Shown here piece by piece: positions 8,242 through 16,310 of a stretch of DNA of 48,836 nt (its first letter is position 1; each line of letters starts with the position of its first letter). A program made the position numbers and the translations under genes. The notes beneath the pieces are model-generated. The model had not been told where the DNA came from. It saw only the letters and a program-made list of their open reading frames with translations, and did no database searches. The DNA is from JAOPZW01 sp036379935. Lineage in GTDB: Bacteria; Actinomycetota; Thermoleophilia; Solirubrobacterales; Solirubrobacteraceae. Where the stretch lies: positions 1-48,836 of the forward strand of contig DASVFT010000158.1 of NCBI GenBank assembly GCA_036379935.1, read 5' to 3'.

Positions 8242-9342
8242 TCAAAACGTGATCGCGCCGTCGGGCAGGTCGGTCTGCGGGAAGACTCGCACGCCGCGCG
8301 TGAGGACGTTGCGCGCCCCCACCGTCACGCCCTCGCCGAGCACGGCGCCGCCCGAGACGGTGCTGTCCTCGCCGATGCGCACGCCGGCCGCGACGACGCA
8401 GTCGCGCAGCACGCAGCGGGATCCGATCTCGGCGCCGTTGAGCACCACGGAGCGCTCGATGGTCGTGCCCTCGCCCACGCTCACGCCCTCGCCCAGGACC
8501 ACGAGCGAGCCCACGTGCGCGCCGGCGGCGATCGTGCAGCCGCGGTCGACGAGCGCGGGCGGCACGATGCGGCCGTTGGCCTCGACGCGGTCGCCGACCG
8601 CGAGGTAGCTGGGGCCCAGGACGTCGGCCACGGCCGTGGCGACGTTCCCCTCGAGGATGTCGAAGGTGCCCTGGAGGTAGCGCTCGGGGGTGCCTATATC
8701 CAGCCAGTAGGCGTCGGCCGGGAAGCCGTAGAGGCCGTCGCCGACGAGCTGTGGCCACACCTCGCGCTCGATCGAGGCGTTGCGGTCGGGCGGGATGCGG
8801 TCGAGCACCGCCCGCTCGAGCACGTAGGCGCCGGCGGAGATGAGCTTCGTGTCGATCTGGTCGGCGCTGGGCTTCTCGACGAACTCCTTGACCGCGTGGT
8901 CCTCGTCGAGGCGCACCAGGCCGTAGCCGGTGGGATCGTCGACCGCCACGAGCGCGAGCGTGGCCGCGGCGCCGGTCGCGTCGTGCTGCACGATCTGCGC
9001 GCTGAGGTCGATGTCGGTGAGGACGTCGCCGTTGAGCATGAGGAAGCGCTCGTCGAGCAGGTCCTCGGCGTACTTGAGCGCTCCCGCCGTGCCGCGCGGC
9101 TCGGGCTCCTCGACGAAGCGCAGGCGCACGCCGTACTGCGAGCCGTCGCCGAGCACGTTGCGCACGGCGGTGGCGAGGAAGCCGCACGACATGACGACGT
9201 CGTCGACGCCGTGGGCGTGCAGCCACTCGAGCATGTAGGCGATGAACGGCCGGTCGACGAGCGGGACGACGGGCTTGGGCACGGTCGAGGTCAGCGGCCG
9301 CAGGCGGGTTCCCTCGCCGCCGACCAGGATCACCGCCTGCAC
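8242..9342 (-). CDS. Sugar-1-phosphate nucleotidyltransferase, probably mannose-1-phosphate guanylyltransferase
   Basis: A 366-residue protein. The N-terminal Rossmann-like transferase domain opens with MQAVILVGGEGTRLRPLTS and KPVVPLVDRPFI, the nucleotide-binding signature; LMLNGDVLTDIDL carries the metal-binding aspartate, and VEKPSADQIDTKLISAGAYV the sugar-binding stretch. From about residue 250 a left-handed beta-helix follows (hexapeptides such as IAAGAH, VGEGTT, IGSRCV, IGEDST). This two-domain build matches GDP-mannose pyrophosphorylases of the GMPPB type; glucose-1-phosphate thymidylyl- or uridylyltransferase cannot be excluded. The neighbouring PGI/PMI supports mannose. It starts 10 nt after the UDP-glucose dehydrogenase stop. 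Confidence 0.85.
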   Translation of the reverse strand: MQAVILVGGEGTRLRPLTSTVPKPVVPLVDRPFIAYMLEWLHAHGVDDVVMSCGFLATAVRNVLGDGSQYGVRLRFVEEPEPRGTAGALKYAEDLLDERFLMLNGDVLTDIDLSAQIVQHDATGAAATLALVAVDDPTGYGLVRLDEDHAVKEFVEKPSADQIDTKLISAGAYVLERAVLDRIPPDRNASIEREVWPQLVGDGLYGFPADAYWLDIGTPERYLQGTFDILEGNVATAVADVLGPSYLAVGDRVEANGRIVPPALVDRGCTIAAGAHVGSLVVLGEGVSVGEGTTIERSVVLNGAEIGSRCVLRDCVVAAGVRIGEDSTVSGGAVLGEGVTVGARNVLTRGVRVFPQTDLPDGAITF

Positions 9343-9352
9343 GCGGCACCCC

Positions 9353-12013
9353 TCACGATCGCCCGATCCCCTCGTAGGTCAGCGCGGCGGCGCGCACGAC
9401 CTCGGGATCGAGCGCGTTGCGCCCGTCGACGACCAGGTGACCGTTCATCGCCTCCGCCACCGCCTTGAAGTCGAGCTGCTTGAACTCGTCCCACTCGGTC
9501 ACGAGCACCACCGCGTCCGCCCCGGCCACGGCGCTCAGCGCGTCGTCGGCGAACGTGAGCCCGGGCATGAGCGTGCGCGCCTCGCCCTCGGCGATCGGGT
9601 CGTAGGCGCTGACCTTGGCCCCCGCGGCCTGCAGCCGCGCGCTGAGCACGAGCGACGTCGCCTCGCGCATGTCGTCGGTGTTGGGCTTGAAGGCCAGCCC
9701 GAGCAGCGCCACCTTCCTCCCCACCAGCGACCCGAGGTGCTTCTCGAGCTTGGCCATGACCCGCCGCTTCTGCAGCTCGTTGACCTCGATGACGGCGTTG
9801 AGGAGCTGGAAGTGGTAGCCGGAGTTGCCAGCGAGCTGCTTGAGGGCCGTGACATCTTTGGGGAAGCAATTGTGGCAAATGATACAAGCACTGGTGGCGA
9901 GGGTGTGGGTGCCCACGACCTCCACTGAGTAGACCGGACCGGCGAACGGATGGCGCTTGGTGCTCGTCACGCGCACCCATGCCGCGCCGTCGTCGAAGCG
10001 GCGGAAGCCGGTGGGCGCGATCCGCTTGGCCTGCAGCGCAACGCTCGCGAGCACGCCGGGCCGATCGCGCTGGGGCACCAGTTGGATGGCGCGCTCGACC
10101 TGCTCCGCACCACTGATACGGATCCAGTGCGTGTCCTTCGTCGACTTCGCGGTGCGACCGATGCGGCGCGAGGCGACGATCCCGAGCTCCGCGAGGAGAC
10201 GCATGACGCCATCCGCGAGCTCGTCGCTGACCGTGCCTAGCTCGATGATGCAGCTGGGGCCACCGTTGATGAGCGACCACGACCCGTCGCCCTCGAAGAG
10301 CCCCGAGAGTAGCGCCCACTTGTCTTCCAGCGGCCGATCCCAAATCAGGTCGGGCAGGCGCTGTTCATAGCTCGTGCGACCCAAGCCGAGCACCTGCGTC
10401 CACCACGCGGACGCCAACCGCGACTGCACGCGCACCTCGTGAGCGGTCGCCAGGCGGAAGTCGCGAACGCGTGCACCATGCCGCAGCCAATAGGCGGCGA
10501 CCTCATCGACAAGATGCTGTTCGCGGTCGGGATGAAAGCTCCAGTGGAGACGCTCGGGCGTCGCATGACCCTCGGCGATGTAGAGCCCGACCACGCGCCA
10601 GAACGCAGCATCGAGAGCGAGCTCGCTTGCAACTTCGGTGCGGTTCTTCGCCGTCCGCATCGTCGCGCCGCGCAGCGGAAGCTCCGCGGCGGCCAGCTCG
10701 TGCAACCGCATCGTCCCAGTGCGCCTGATCTCGTGGCCTCTCCGGTCGGCGAAACTCAGCGCGACGATGTGCTCGCGGCGGGGGCGGACGATGAGCTTGT
10801 CGGGCGCGATCTCGGCGCCTTCCGCGGCGGCGAGCAACGTCGAGACGCCCGCGGGTGCGAGGTCGGCGGTGCGCTCCATCGCCAGCGGCAGCCAATCCTC
10901 GGTGGTGAGCTCCTCGGCGGGCTTGATCTCGACCTCGCCGCCTTCGCCGTCGCTCACCAGCCAGGGGTGGTCGGGGGTGCAGCGCACGCGACGGCCCATC
11001 TTGGTGCGCACCTCGACGAGCTCGCCCTCGTACTCGCGTCGCGTCGCACACATGACCGGCAGGAACAACGGCTCGGCCTGATCGGGCGCCCACGACAGGA
11101 TCTCCAGCCCGGCTGGCTCGATCACTCCATCGTCGGCCGGCCCATCATCGGTCTCCAGCCGGCGCCAGAGATCCTGGAGCCGAAGAAGGGTCGTGCGGCC
11201 GTGATGACGCACGAGCACCGTCTCGTCGCCGGCCAGGCATGAACCCCCGAAGCCGACGCCCGCCTGGAGGAACTTCGGGCCGATCCGGTCGTCGAGGCCG
11301 ATGCCCTTGGCGACCTCGATGACGTTGGCGCCGGTGACCTCGCAGACGTTGGCGATCTCGTTGATGAAGGAGATCTTGGTGGCCAGGAACGCGTTGGCGG
11401 CGAGCTTGATCATCTCGGCGCTGGCGATGTCGGTGCGCACGAGCGGCGCGCCGAGCGGCGCGTAGAGGTCGACCACGGCGTCGCCGGCCCAGTCGCCGTC
11501 GTCGCCGACGACGACGCGGTCGGGCTCGAGGAAGTCGCGCACGGCGGAGCCCTCCTTGAGGAACTCCGGGCACGAGACGTAGCGAAAGCCCTCCTTGCCC
11601 TGCTCGCCGAACACGCGCTTGATCGACGCGCCCGTTCCCACCGGCACGGTCGACTTCATGACCAGCGCGTGGCGGTCGGAGGAGGGCATGGCGCCGACGA
11701 CGGCGTGGACGGCGCTCAGGTCGGCGTCGCCGGAGTAGGTCGGCGGCGTGCCGACGGCGACGAAGAGCAGGCGCGCGTGCTCGAGCGCGTCGGCGATGTC
11801 GGTCGAGAAGTGCAGCCTGCCGCGATGCTTGGAGACGAGCTCCTCGAGCCCGGGCTCGTAGATCGGGATCTCCCCGCGTCGCAGGCGCGCGACCTTGTCG
11901 GCGTCGATGTCGATGCACCAGACGTCGTGCCCCAGCTCGGCGAACCCGGCCGCCGTCACGAGGCCGACGTAGCCCGTCCCGATGACGCCGATGGGTTCAC
12001 GCTGAGTGCTCAT
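9353..12013 (-). CDS. ugd: UDP-glucose 6-dehydrogenase precursor containing an intein
   Basis: An 886-codon frame encoding a UDP-glucose/GDP-mannose dehydrogenase split by an intein. The N-extein (residues 1-258) has the NAD loop GVIGTGYVGLVTAAGFAELG, VAVGTPP, STVPVGT, CPEFLKEGSAVRDF and KLAANAFLATKISFINEIANV with catalytic Lys and Asn, and ends GVGFGGS. The C-extein (716-886, 171 residues) starts CFPKDVTALK, the catalytic cysteine, and continues through LGLAFKPNTDDMREATS. Spliced exteins total 429 residues, the normal family length. The enzyme oxidises UDP-glucose to UDP-glucuronate for envelope polysaccharides. It lies 10 nt before the nucleotidyltransferase and 39 nt after the LCP genes. 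Activity requires exact protein splicing because the catalytic Cys is the +1 residue. Confidence 0.95.
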   Translation of the reverse strand: MSTQREPIGVIGTGYVGLVTAAGFAELGHDVWCIDIDADKVARLRRGEIPIYEPGLEELVSKHRGRLHFSTDIADALEHARLLFVAVGTPPTYSGDADLSAVHAVVGAMPSSDRHALVMKSTVPVGTGASIKRVFGEQGKEGFRYVSCPEFLKEGSAVRDFLEPDRVVVGDDGDWAGDAVVDLYAPLGAPLVRTDIASAEMIKLAANAFLATKISFINEIANVCEVTGANVIEVAKGIGLDDRIGPKFLQAGVGFGGSCLAGDETVLVRHHGRTTLLRLQDLWRRLETDDGPADDGVIEPAGLEILSWAPDQAEPLFLPVMCATRREYEGELVEVRTKMGRRVRCTPDHPWLVSDGEGGEVEIKPAEELTTEDWLPLAMERTADLAPAGVSTLLAAAEGAEIAPDKLIVRPRREHIVALSFADRRGHEIRRTGTMRLHELAAAELPLRGATMRTAKNRTEVASELALDAAFWRVVGLYIAEGHATPERLHWSFHPDREQHLVDEVAAYWLRHGARVRDFRLATAHEVRVQSRLASAWWTQVLGLGRTSYEQRLPDLIWDRPLEDKWALLSGLFEGDGSWSLINGGPSCIIELGTVSDELADGVMRLLAELGIVASRRIGRTAKSTKDTHWIRISGAEQVERAIQLVPQRDRPGVLASVALQAKRIAPTGFRRFDDGAAWVRVTSTKRHPFAGPVYSVEVVGTHTLATSACIICHNCFPKDVTALKQLAGNSGYHFQLLNAVIEVNELQKRRVMAKLEKHLGSLVGRKVALLGLAFKPNTDDMREATSLVLSARLQAAGAKVSAYDPIAEGEARTLMPGLTFADDALSAVAGADAVVLVTEWDEFKQLDFKAVAEAMNGHLVVDGRNALDPEVVRAAALTYEGIGRS
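9869..11239 (-). mobile_element. Class 1 intein with LAGLIDADG homing endonuclease domain (457 aa)
   Basis: Precursor residues 259-715. It starts with Cys1 in block A (CLAGDETVLV), has block B with TPDH at intein residues 88-91, two LAGLIDADG motifs (VVGLYIAEG at 216-224 and LSGLFEGDG at 311-319, both keeping the catalytic acids Glu223 and Asp318), block F around VYSVEVVGTHTLAT, and block G CIICHN ending in His456-Asn457 before Cys+1. All residues for standard splicing and, on paper, for DNA cleavage are intact. The DNA around the C-terminal junction is locally poorer in GC (31 of 60 bases at 9841-9900) than the surroundings, which fits horizontal arrival and co-conversion of flanking extein sequence. 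Confidence 0.95.
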
Positions 12014-12052
12014 GGAGACGGCGACGGAGGCTATCGACTACCAGCGCCGGCC

Positions 12053-13579
12053 CTAACGGCCGCCGAGCGAGCGCAGCGAGCGCGCCAGCCCCAGCATCTG
12101 CTTGTTCGTCAGCGTCCGCAGCAGCGTGTTCGAGACCCAGTACGTGCCGCGGCGCGAGCGCCATGCCACGAGCTTGAGGCGGCTGCCGTCGTAGAACAGC
12201 TCGTACGTGCGGCCCCCTGAGGCAATGCGCTTGGTCGGGTCGTCGAGGATCGGCGGCGAGCGCCAGTCGGTGCCCTGGACGCCGTAGTACTGGCCGATCC
12301 GACCCTGGTAGGCGACGAGCCGGTAGGCGCGATGGTGGCGGCCGTTGCGATCGACGATGTCGTAGGCGCGCGCGTCGTCGCGCCGATAGCTGGCCGTCCC
12401 CGCCATGAGCGTCGGGTAGTAGACCGGGAGCCGGGCGAGCTTGACCTGGAGCTGCGCCGCGACGTCCTCCGCCCCCTTGCGGTTGGCCACGAGGCCGGGC
12501 ACCGACGCCGGCTGGCGGCGGCGCTTGCGCTTGCCCTTGGCGCTCGTCCGCGCCGGCGCGGTCTCCCTGGCCGTTCCCCGCGGCCCCTTCGTGCCGCGCG
12601 CAGCCAGGAAGCTCTCGACCGTCCGGCGCAGCGCCGGGGCGCCGATCTCGACGTTCCCCGAGCCGTCGCCGACGTCCTGGGCGGGGAACTGCACCTCCTG
12701 GATCGGCTTGGCCGCCGACTCGGCGACCAGGCGCAGTAGCGAGAGGATGGCGGCATGCGAGTCGATGTCGGTGCGCACCGACTGCCCGAAGATGCGCAGC
12801 AGCTCCTTGCGGTTGGAGAAGACGCTCGAGACCCCGATCTGGTTCTTGGCCTCGCCGAGGAACGACTGCTGGCGCGCGGCGCGGATCAGGTCGTTGTCGA
12901 GGTGGCGGTAGCGGACGTAGTCCAGGGCGTCCGCGCCGCACAGGCGCTGGTAGCCGGCGCCGACGTCGATCGCGGCGTAGGGCGGGCCGCCGCCGGCCGG
13001 CGGATGGTTGTCGTTGAAGTAGCGGTGGTCGACGTCGACGTACACGCAGCCCAGCCGATCGACCGCGCCCCGGAAGCCCCAGAACGTCACGCGCACGTAG
13101 TGGTGGATGGGGATCTTCAGCAGGTTGCGCACGGTGCGCAGCGTGAGCCGGTCCTCCCCGTAGGCGAACGCGGCGTTGAGCTTCTGGCGGCCGTGGCCGG
13201 GGATGTCGACCACGAGGTCGCGCGGCAGCGACATGAGCGCGGTGGCGCCCTTGGAGGGGTCCAGGCGCACGAGGATCATCGTGTCCGAGCGCGTGGGCGG
13301 CGGGCGCTTCTGGAGCGCCTCGGACTTGCGCCGGTCGTCGCCGATGACGAGGATCGTCTGCGGCTTGCCGGGCGCCACGTCGGCCAGGAGCTGCTTGACC
13401 TGCGGGTCCAGCGGCGTCGTCGAGCGCCTGAAGATCTCGACCGCCTCCTTGACCTCCAGCAGCACGGCGGAGGCGACGGTGGCGGCGGCCAGGCAGACGA
13501 TGATCACGCCCGCCAGCGCAAAGCGCTTGTACATCCCCCGCGCCAGACGCGGCGGGCCCTCGTGCTGCTCGGCGCTCAC
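12053..13579 (-). CDS. LytR-CpsA-Psr (LCP) family protein, second of tandem pair
   Basis: A 508-residue membrane-anchored LCP protein; this family transfers lipid-linked glycopolymers to the cell wall. GTG 13579 overlaps the upstream paralogue's TGA by GTGA. A short cytoplasmic N-terminus precedes one membrane helix (FALAGVIIVCLAAATVASAVLL, about 19-40, within a longer hydrophobic stretch). The LCP domain shows TRSDTMILVRLDP, ALMSLPRDLVVDIPG, KLNAAFAYGE, RLGCVYVDVDHRYF and LDYVRYRHLDNDLIRAARQQ, with the pyrophosphate-binding Arg/Asp residues. A basic linker (KGKRKRRRQ) leads to a LytR_C-like segment and then a further domain around IGQYYGVQGTDWRSPPILDD shared with its neighbour. It is immediately upstream of ugd. 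Confidence 0.9.
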   Translation of the reverse strand: MSAEQHEGPPRLARGMYKRFALAGVIIVCLAAATVASAVLLEVKEAVEIFRRSTTPLDPQVKQLLADVAPGKPQTILVIGDDRRKSEALQKRPPPTRSDTMILVRLDPSKGATALMSLPRDLVVDIPGHGRQKLNAAFAYGEDRLTLRTVRNLLKIPIHHYVRVTFWGFRGAVDRLGCVYVDVDHRYFNDNHPPAGGGPPYAAIDVGAGYQRLCGADALDYVRYRHLDNDLIRAARQQSFLGEAKNQIGVSSVFSNRKELLRIFGQSVRTDIDSHAAILSLLRLVAESAAKPIQEVQFPAQDVGDGSGNVEIGAPALRRTVESFLAARGTKGPRGTARETAPARTSAKGKRKRRRQPASVPGLVANRKGAEDVAAQLQVKLARLPVYYPTLMAGTASYRRDDARAYDIVDRNGRHHRAYRLVAYQGRIGQYYGVQGTDWRSPPILDDPTKRIASGGRTYELFYDGSRLKLVAWRSRRGTYWVSNTLLRTLTNKQMLGLARSLRSLGGR

Positions 13580-15096
13580 CGCACCCCGACGCGGCTCAGC
13601 GACCGCGCGATCGCCAGCATCTGCTTGTTGGAGAGCGTCTCGGAGAGGCTGTTGGAGACCCAGTAGACGGCGCGCGGCGTACGCCACGCGACGAGGCGCA
13701 GGCGGGTGCCGTCGTAGAAGAGCTGGTACTTGCGGCCACGCATGGAGATCTGCTCGGACGGATCGTCGAGGATCGGCGGCGACTTCCAGTCGGTGCCCTG
13801 GACCCCGTAATACTGCCCGTCCTGGCCGGCGCTGACCACGATCCGGTAGGCGCGATGGCGGCGATGACCGCTGTCGTAGAGGTCGTAGACGCGCGGGCTG
13901 CCGTCGGTCGAGTAGCTGCCGCGGGCCAGGCGCGCGCGCGCGTAGTAGAGCGGGAAGCCGAGGCTGCGCGCGGCCTGGGCGACGAGGTTCTCCGCCGCGG
14001 TGGTGTCGGTGATGACGCCGGCCGGCAGGCCCGGGGAGCGCCGCGCGGCGCGGCGCCTTGCCCGCTTCGACTGCTTGACGGCGCTGGGCGCGACCGCACG
14101 CGAGACCTGGGAGCCCGTGACGTGGAGGAACTCCTGCTTGGAGGTCTCGAGCTCCTGCGGCGTGGCGGTCACGAACTCCGGTCCGATGTCCGACCGGAAG
14201 CGCACCTCGCGGATCGGATGGCCCGACGACTCGAAGGCGAGCTTGAGCAGCCGCAGGATGGCCGCGTTGGAGTGCAGGTCGGTGTCGGTGTAGCGCCCGA
14301 AGATGCGCAGCAGCTCCTTGCGATCCCCGAACAGGCGTCCCAGGCCGATCTGGTCCTTGGCCTGGCGCAGGAAGTCCTGCTGGCGCGCCGCGCGCACGAG
14401 GTCGTTGTCGGCGTGGCGGAAGCGCACGTAGTCCAGCGACTTCTGCCCGCAGAGCTTCTGGTAGCCGGCCGGGACGTCGATCTCGGCGTACTGCCCGCCG
14501 ATCGGGACGCCGACGTTGGAGTGGTAGTAGCGCCGGTCGACGTCGACGTAGACGCACCCGAGGCGGTTCACCGCGCGCTCGAAGCCGCCGAAGTTGACGT
14601 TGACGACGTGGTTGATGGGGATGTGCAGCAGGTTGCGGACGGTCTTGACCGCCAGGGCCGGCCCGCCGTAGGAGTAGGCCGCGTTGATCTTCGTCGTCTC
14701 GATCCCGCCGCCGGGCACCTGGATCGGGACCTTGAGGTCACGCGGGATGTTCATGACCGCGGTGGCCTCCTTGGACGGGTCCAGGCGCACGAGCATCATC
14801 GTGTCCGAGCGCGCCGGGTTGTCCTGCTTGATGTCGACGAAGCGCCGGTCCGAGCCCAGCACGAGGATCGTCTGCGGCTTGCCGGCGGGAACGTCGTCGA
14901 GCGCGCCCTTGAGCCCGGGGATGACGTGCCCGTCGCTCTCGTCCTTGACGATCGTCACGAGCTGGTCGACCTCCAGCAGCCCGGCCGACGCGACCGCGCC
15001 CGCGGTCAGGAGCGTGATGAGCACGCCGGCCAGCGCGAAGCGCTTGTACATGCCCCACGCGAGGCGGGGCGGCTTGTCGTCGTCCTTCGGGCTCAT
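13576..15096 (-). CDS. LytR-CpsA-Psr (LCP) family protein, first of tandem pair
   Basis: A 506-residue paralogue of the following gene, similar along its whole length. N-terminal MSPKDDDKPPRLAWGMYKRF is followed by a single membrane helix and the LCP domain (ARSDTMMLVRLDP, AVMNIPRDLKVPI, KINAAYSYGG, RLGCVYVDVDRRYY, LDYVRFRHADNDLVRAARQQ). After a basic linker (KQSKRARRRAARR) comes a LytR_C-like segment (TTAAENLVAQAARSLGFPLY) and a C-terminal domain with GQYYGVQGTDWKSPPILDD and YQLFYDGTRLRLVAWR. LCP enzymes attach teichoic-acid-like or arabinogalactan-type polymers to peptidoglycan outside the membrane. Position next to UDP-sugar genes suggests a glucuronate- or mannose-containing polymer (inference). 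Confidence 0.9.
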   Translation of the reverse strand: MSPKDDDKPPRLAWGMYKRFALAGVLITLLTAGAVASAGLLEVDQLVTIVKDESDGHVIPGLKGALDDVPAGKPQTILVLGSDRRFVDIKQDNPARSDTMMLVRLDPSKEATAVMNIPRDLKVPIQVPGGGIETTKINAAYSYGGPALAVKTVRNLLHIPINHVVNVNFGGFERAVNRLGCVYVDVDRRYYHSNVGVPIGGQYAEIDVPAGYQKLCGQKSLDYVRFRHADNDLVRAARQQDFLRQAKDQIGLGRLFGDRKELLRIFGRYTDTDLHSNAAILRLLKLAFESSGHPIREVRFRSDIGPEFVTATPQELETSKQEFLHVTGSQVSRAVAPSAVKQSKRARRRAARRSPGLPAGVITDTTAAENLVAQAARSLGFPLYYARARLARGSYSTDGSPRVYDLYDSGHRRHRAYRIVVSAGQDGQYYGVQGTDWKSPPILDDPSEQISMRGRKYQLFYDGTRLRLVAWRTPRAVYWVSNSLSETLSNKQMLAIARSLSRVGVR

Positions 15097-15147
15097 GCGG
15101 GGCTGCGAAGAGGGTAGGCGAGCGGCCGGAGGCCCCCGCCGCCCGCG

Positions 15148-16272
15148 CTACGCCAGCCCGCCGTCCACGGCGCGAAGCGACGGCTGCTCCTGCCGCTCCA
15201 GCCATGCCGGCAGGTGGCGCACGAAGTCGCCCAGCGCCTGGCGATAGCGAGTCAGCGAGGATACCGAGACCCACTCGTGCGGGCCGTGGTGCCCCCCGCC
15301 GACCGGGCCGAACTCGACCGCGGGGACGCCGACGTCGAGGAACGAGTTGGCGTCCGAGGCGCCGTCGCGACCGATCGAGAGCGCCTCGCCCTCGATCGAG
15401 CGTCCCACGGCCTCGCGCAGCGCCAGCACGTAGGCATTGCGCCGCGAGACCACGGCGGGGCCGCGATTGAACGTCTTGACGATCTCGAGGTCGCCGATCG
15501 CGCGGATCTGGGCCAGGATGTCGCCAGGGTCCTGGTTGGGCAGGTAGCGAATGTCGACGTCCATGGTGCACTGATCGGGGACCTTGTTGAACGCGTCGCC
15601 GCCGACGATCCGCGCGAGGTTGATCGAGGGGCGGTCGAAGAGGTCGGAGGACTCGCGGCTGAAGGGCAGGGTCTCGATGCGGCGGAAGGCGTCGTGGGCC
15701 TTGAGGATCGCGTTGTCGCCCAGCCAGGGCGTGGAGCCGTGCGCAGCGGTCCCGCTGACCGCGACGCGGACGGCCAGCACGCCCTTGGCCTGCACCCCGA
15801 TGTGCAGGTCGGTGGGCTCCCCGGTCAGGGCGAAGTCGCCGCGCAGGCCCTCCTCGATGAGCGCGTCGGTCGAGCGGCGAGTGACGTCCTCGGCCTCCTC
15901 GTCGGGCACGCAGAGGAAGCGCACGCGCACGGCGTCCTGCGCGGCGACGTCCATCAGCGCGCACATCATCGCCGCCAGCGCGCCCTTCATGTCGTAGGCG
16001 CCTCGGCCGATGAGCCGGTCGCCTTCGATGCGGGGCGCGAACTGCCCGTCGCGGGCGGGCACGACGTCGAGGTGGCCGTGCCAGATCAAAGTCGGCGCGA
16101 CGCGGGGACCGACGTCGGCCATGAGCACCGGGAGCCCGTCGAAGGAGCGATCCTCGACCGCCATCTCGCGCGCCTCCAGCCAGCCCTTGACGAAGCCCGC
16201 CGCCGCGCGCAGACCCTCCGCCGTGGAGGTGTCGTAGGTGATGAGGCGCTCGGCGAGGACCCGTTCGTCCAT
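15148..16272 (-). CDS. M20-family zinc metallopeptidase/deacylase (ArgE/DapE/ACY1 type)
   Basis: A 374-residue M20 enzyme. Zinc-ligand motifs are all visible: LIWHGHLDVVPA (about 62-73), GRGAYDMKGALAAM (about 89), the catalytic pair in CVPDEEAED (about 121), LTGEPTDLHI, and the C-terminal GHHGPHEWVSV. The dimerisation lid sits between VAVSGTAAHGSTPWLGDN and about residue 280. Family members remove acyl or succinyl groups from amino acids (ArgE, DapE) or act as carboxypeptidases; the substrate cannot be told from sequence alone. A -10-like TATGCT at 16286-16281 lies 8 nt before the ATG. It is divergent from the saccharopine-dehydrogenase-like gene. Confidence 0.88.
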   Translation of the reverse strand: MDERVLAERLITYDTSTAEGLRAAAGFVKGWLEAREMAVEDRSFDGLPVLMADVGPRVAPTLIWHGHLDVVPARDGQFAPRIEGDRLIGRGAYDMKGALAAMMCALMDVAAQDAVRVRFLCVPDEEAEDVTRRSTDALIEEGLRGDFALTGEPTDLHIGVQAKGVLAVRVAVSGTAAHGSTPWLGDNAILKAHDAFRRIETLPFSRESSDLFDRPSINLARIVGGDAFNKVPDQCTMDVDIRYLPNQDPGDILAQIRAIGDLEIVKTFNRGPAVVSRRNAYVLALREAVGRSIEGEALSIGRDGASDANSFLDVGVPAVEFGPVGGGHHGPHEWVSVSSLTRYRQALGDFVRHLPAWLERQEQPSLRAVDGGLA

Positions 16273-16310
16273 GGTCCGCCAGCATAGGGATCCTCTAGGG
16301 TGCGGCCGCG
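16273..16310. promoter_or_regulatory. Compact divergent promoter region
   Basis: The 38 bp between two divergent start codons hold TATGCT on the minus strand (16286-16281, 8 nt before the M20 ATG) and TAGGGT on the plus strand (16296-16301, 9 nt before the reductase ATG). Both resemble actinobacterial -10 hexamers at leaderless spacing. No convincing -35 element is seen for either. Confidence 0.4.

Noticed and set aside
7582..9468. 628-codon plus-strand frame opposite the isomerase and nucleotidyltransferase genes
   Set aside because: Shadow of two well-recognised minus-strand genes with normal lengths and motifs.
12053..14557. Apparent 834-codon frame over both LCP genes
   Set aside because: The N-terminal half is an out-of-frame shadow of the first LCP gene; the true second gene starts at GTG 13579 with a GTGA overlap.
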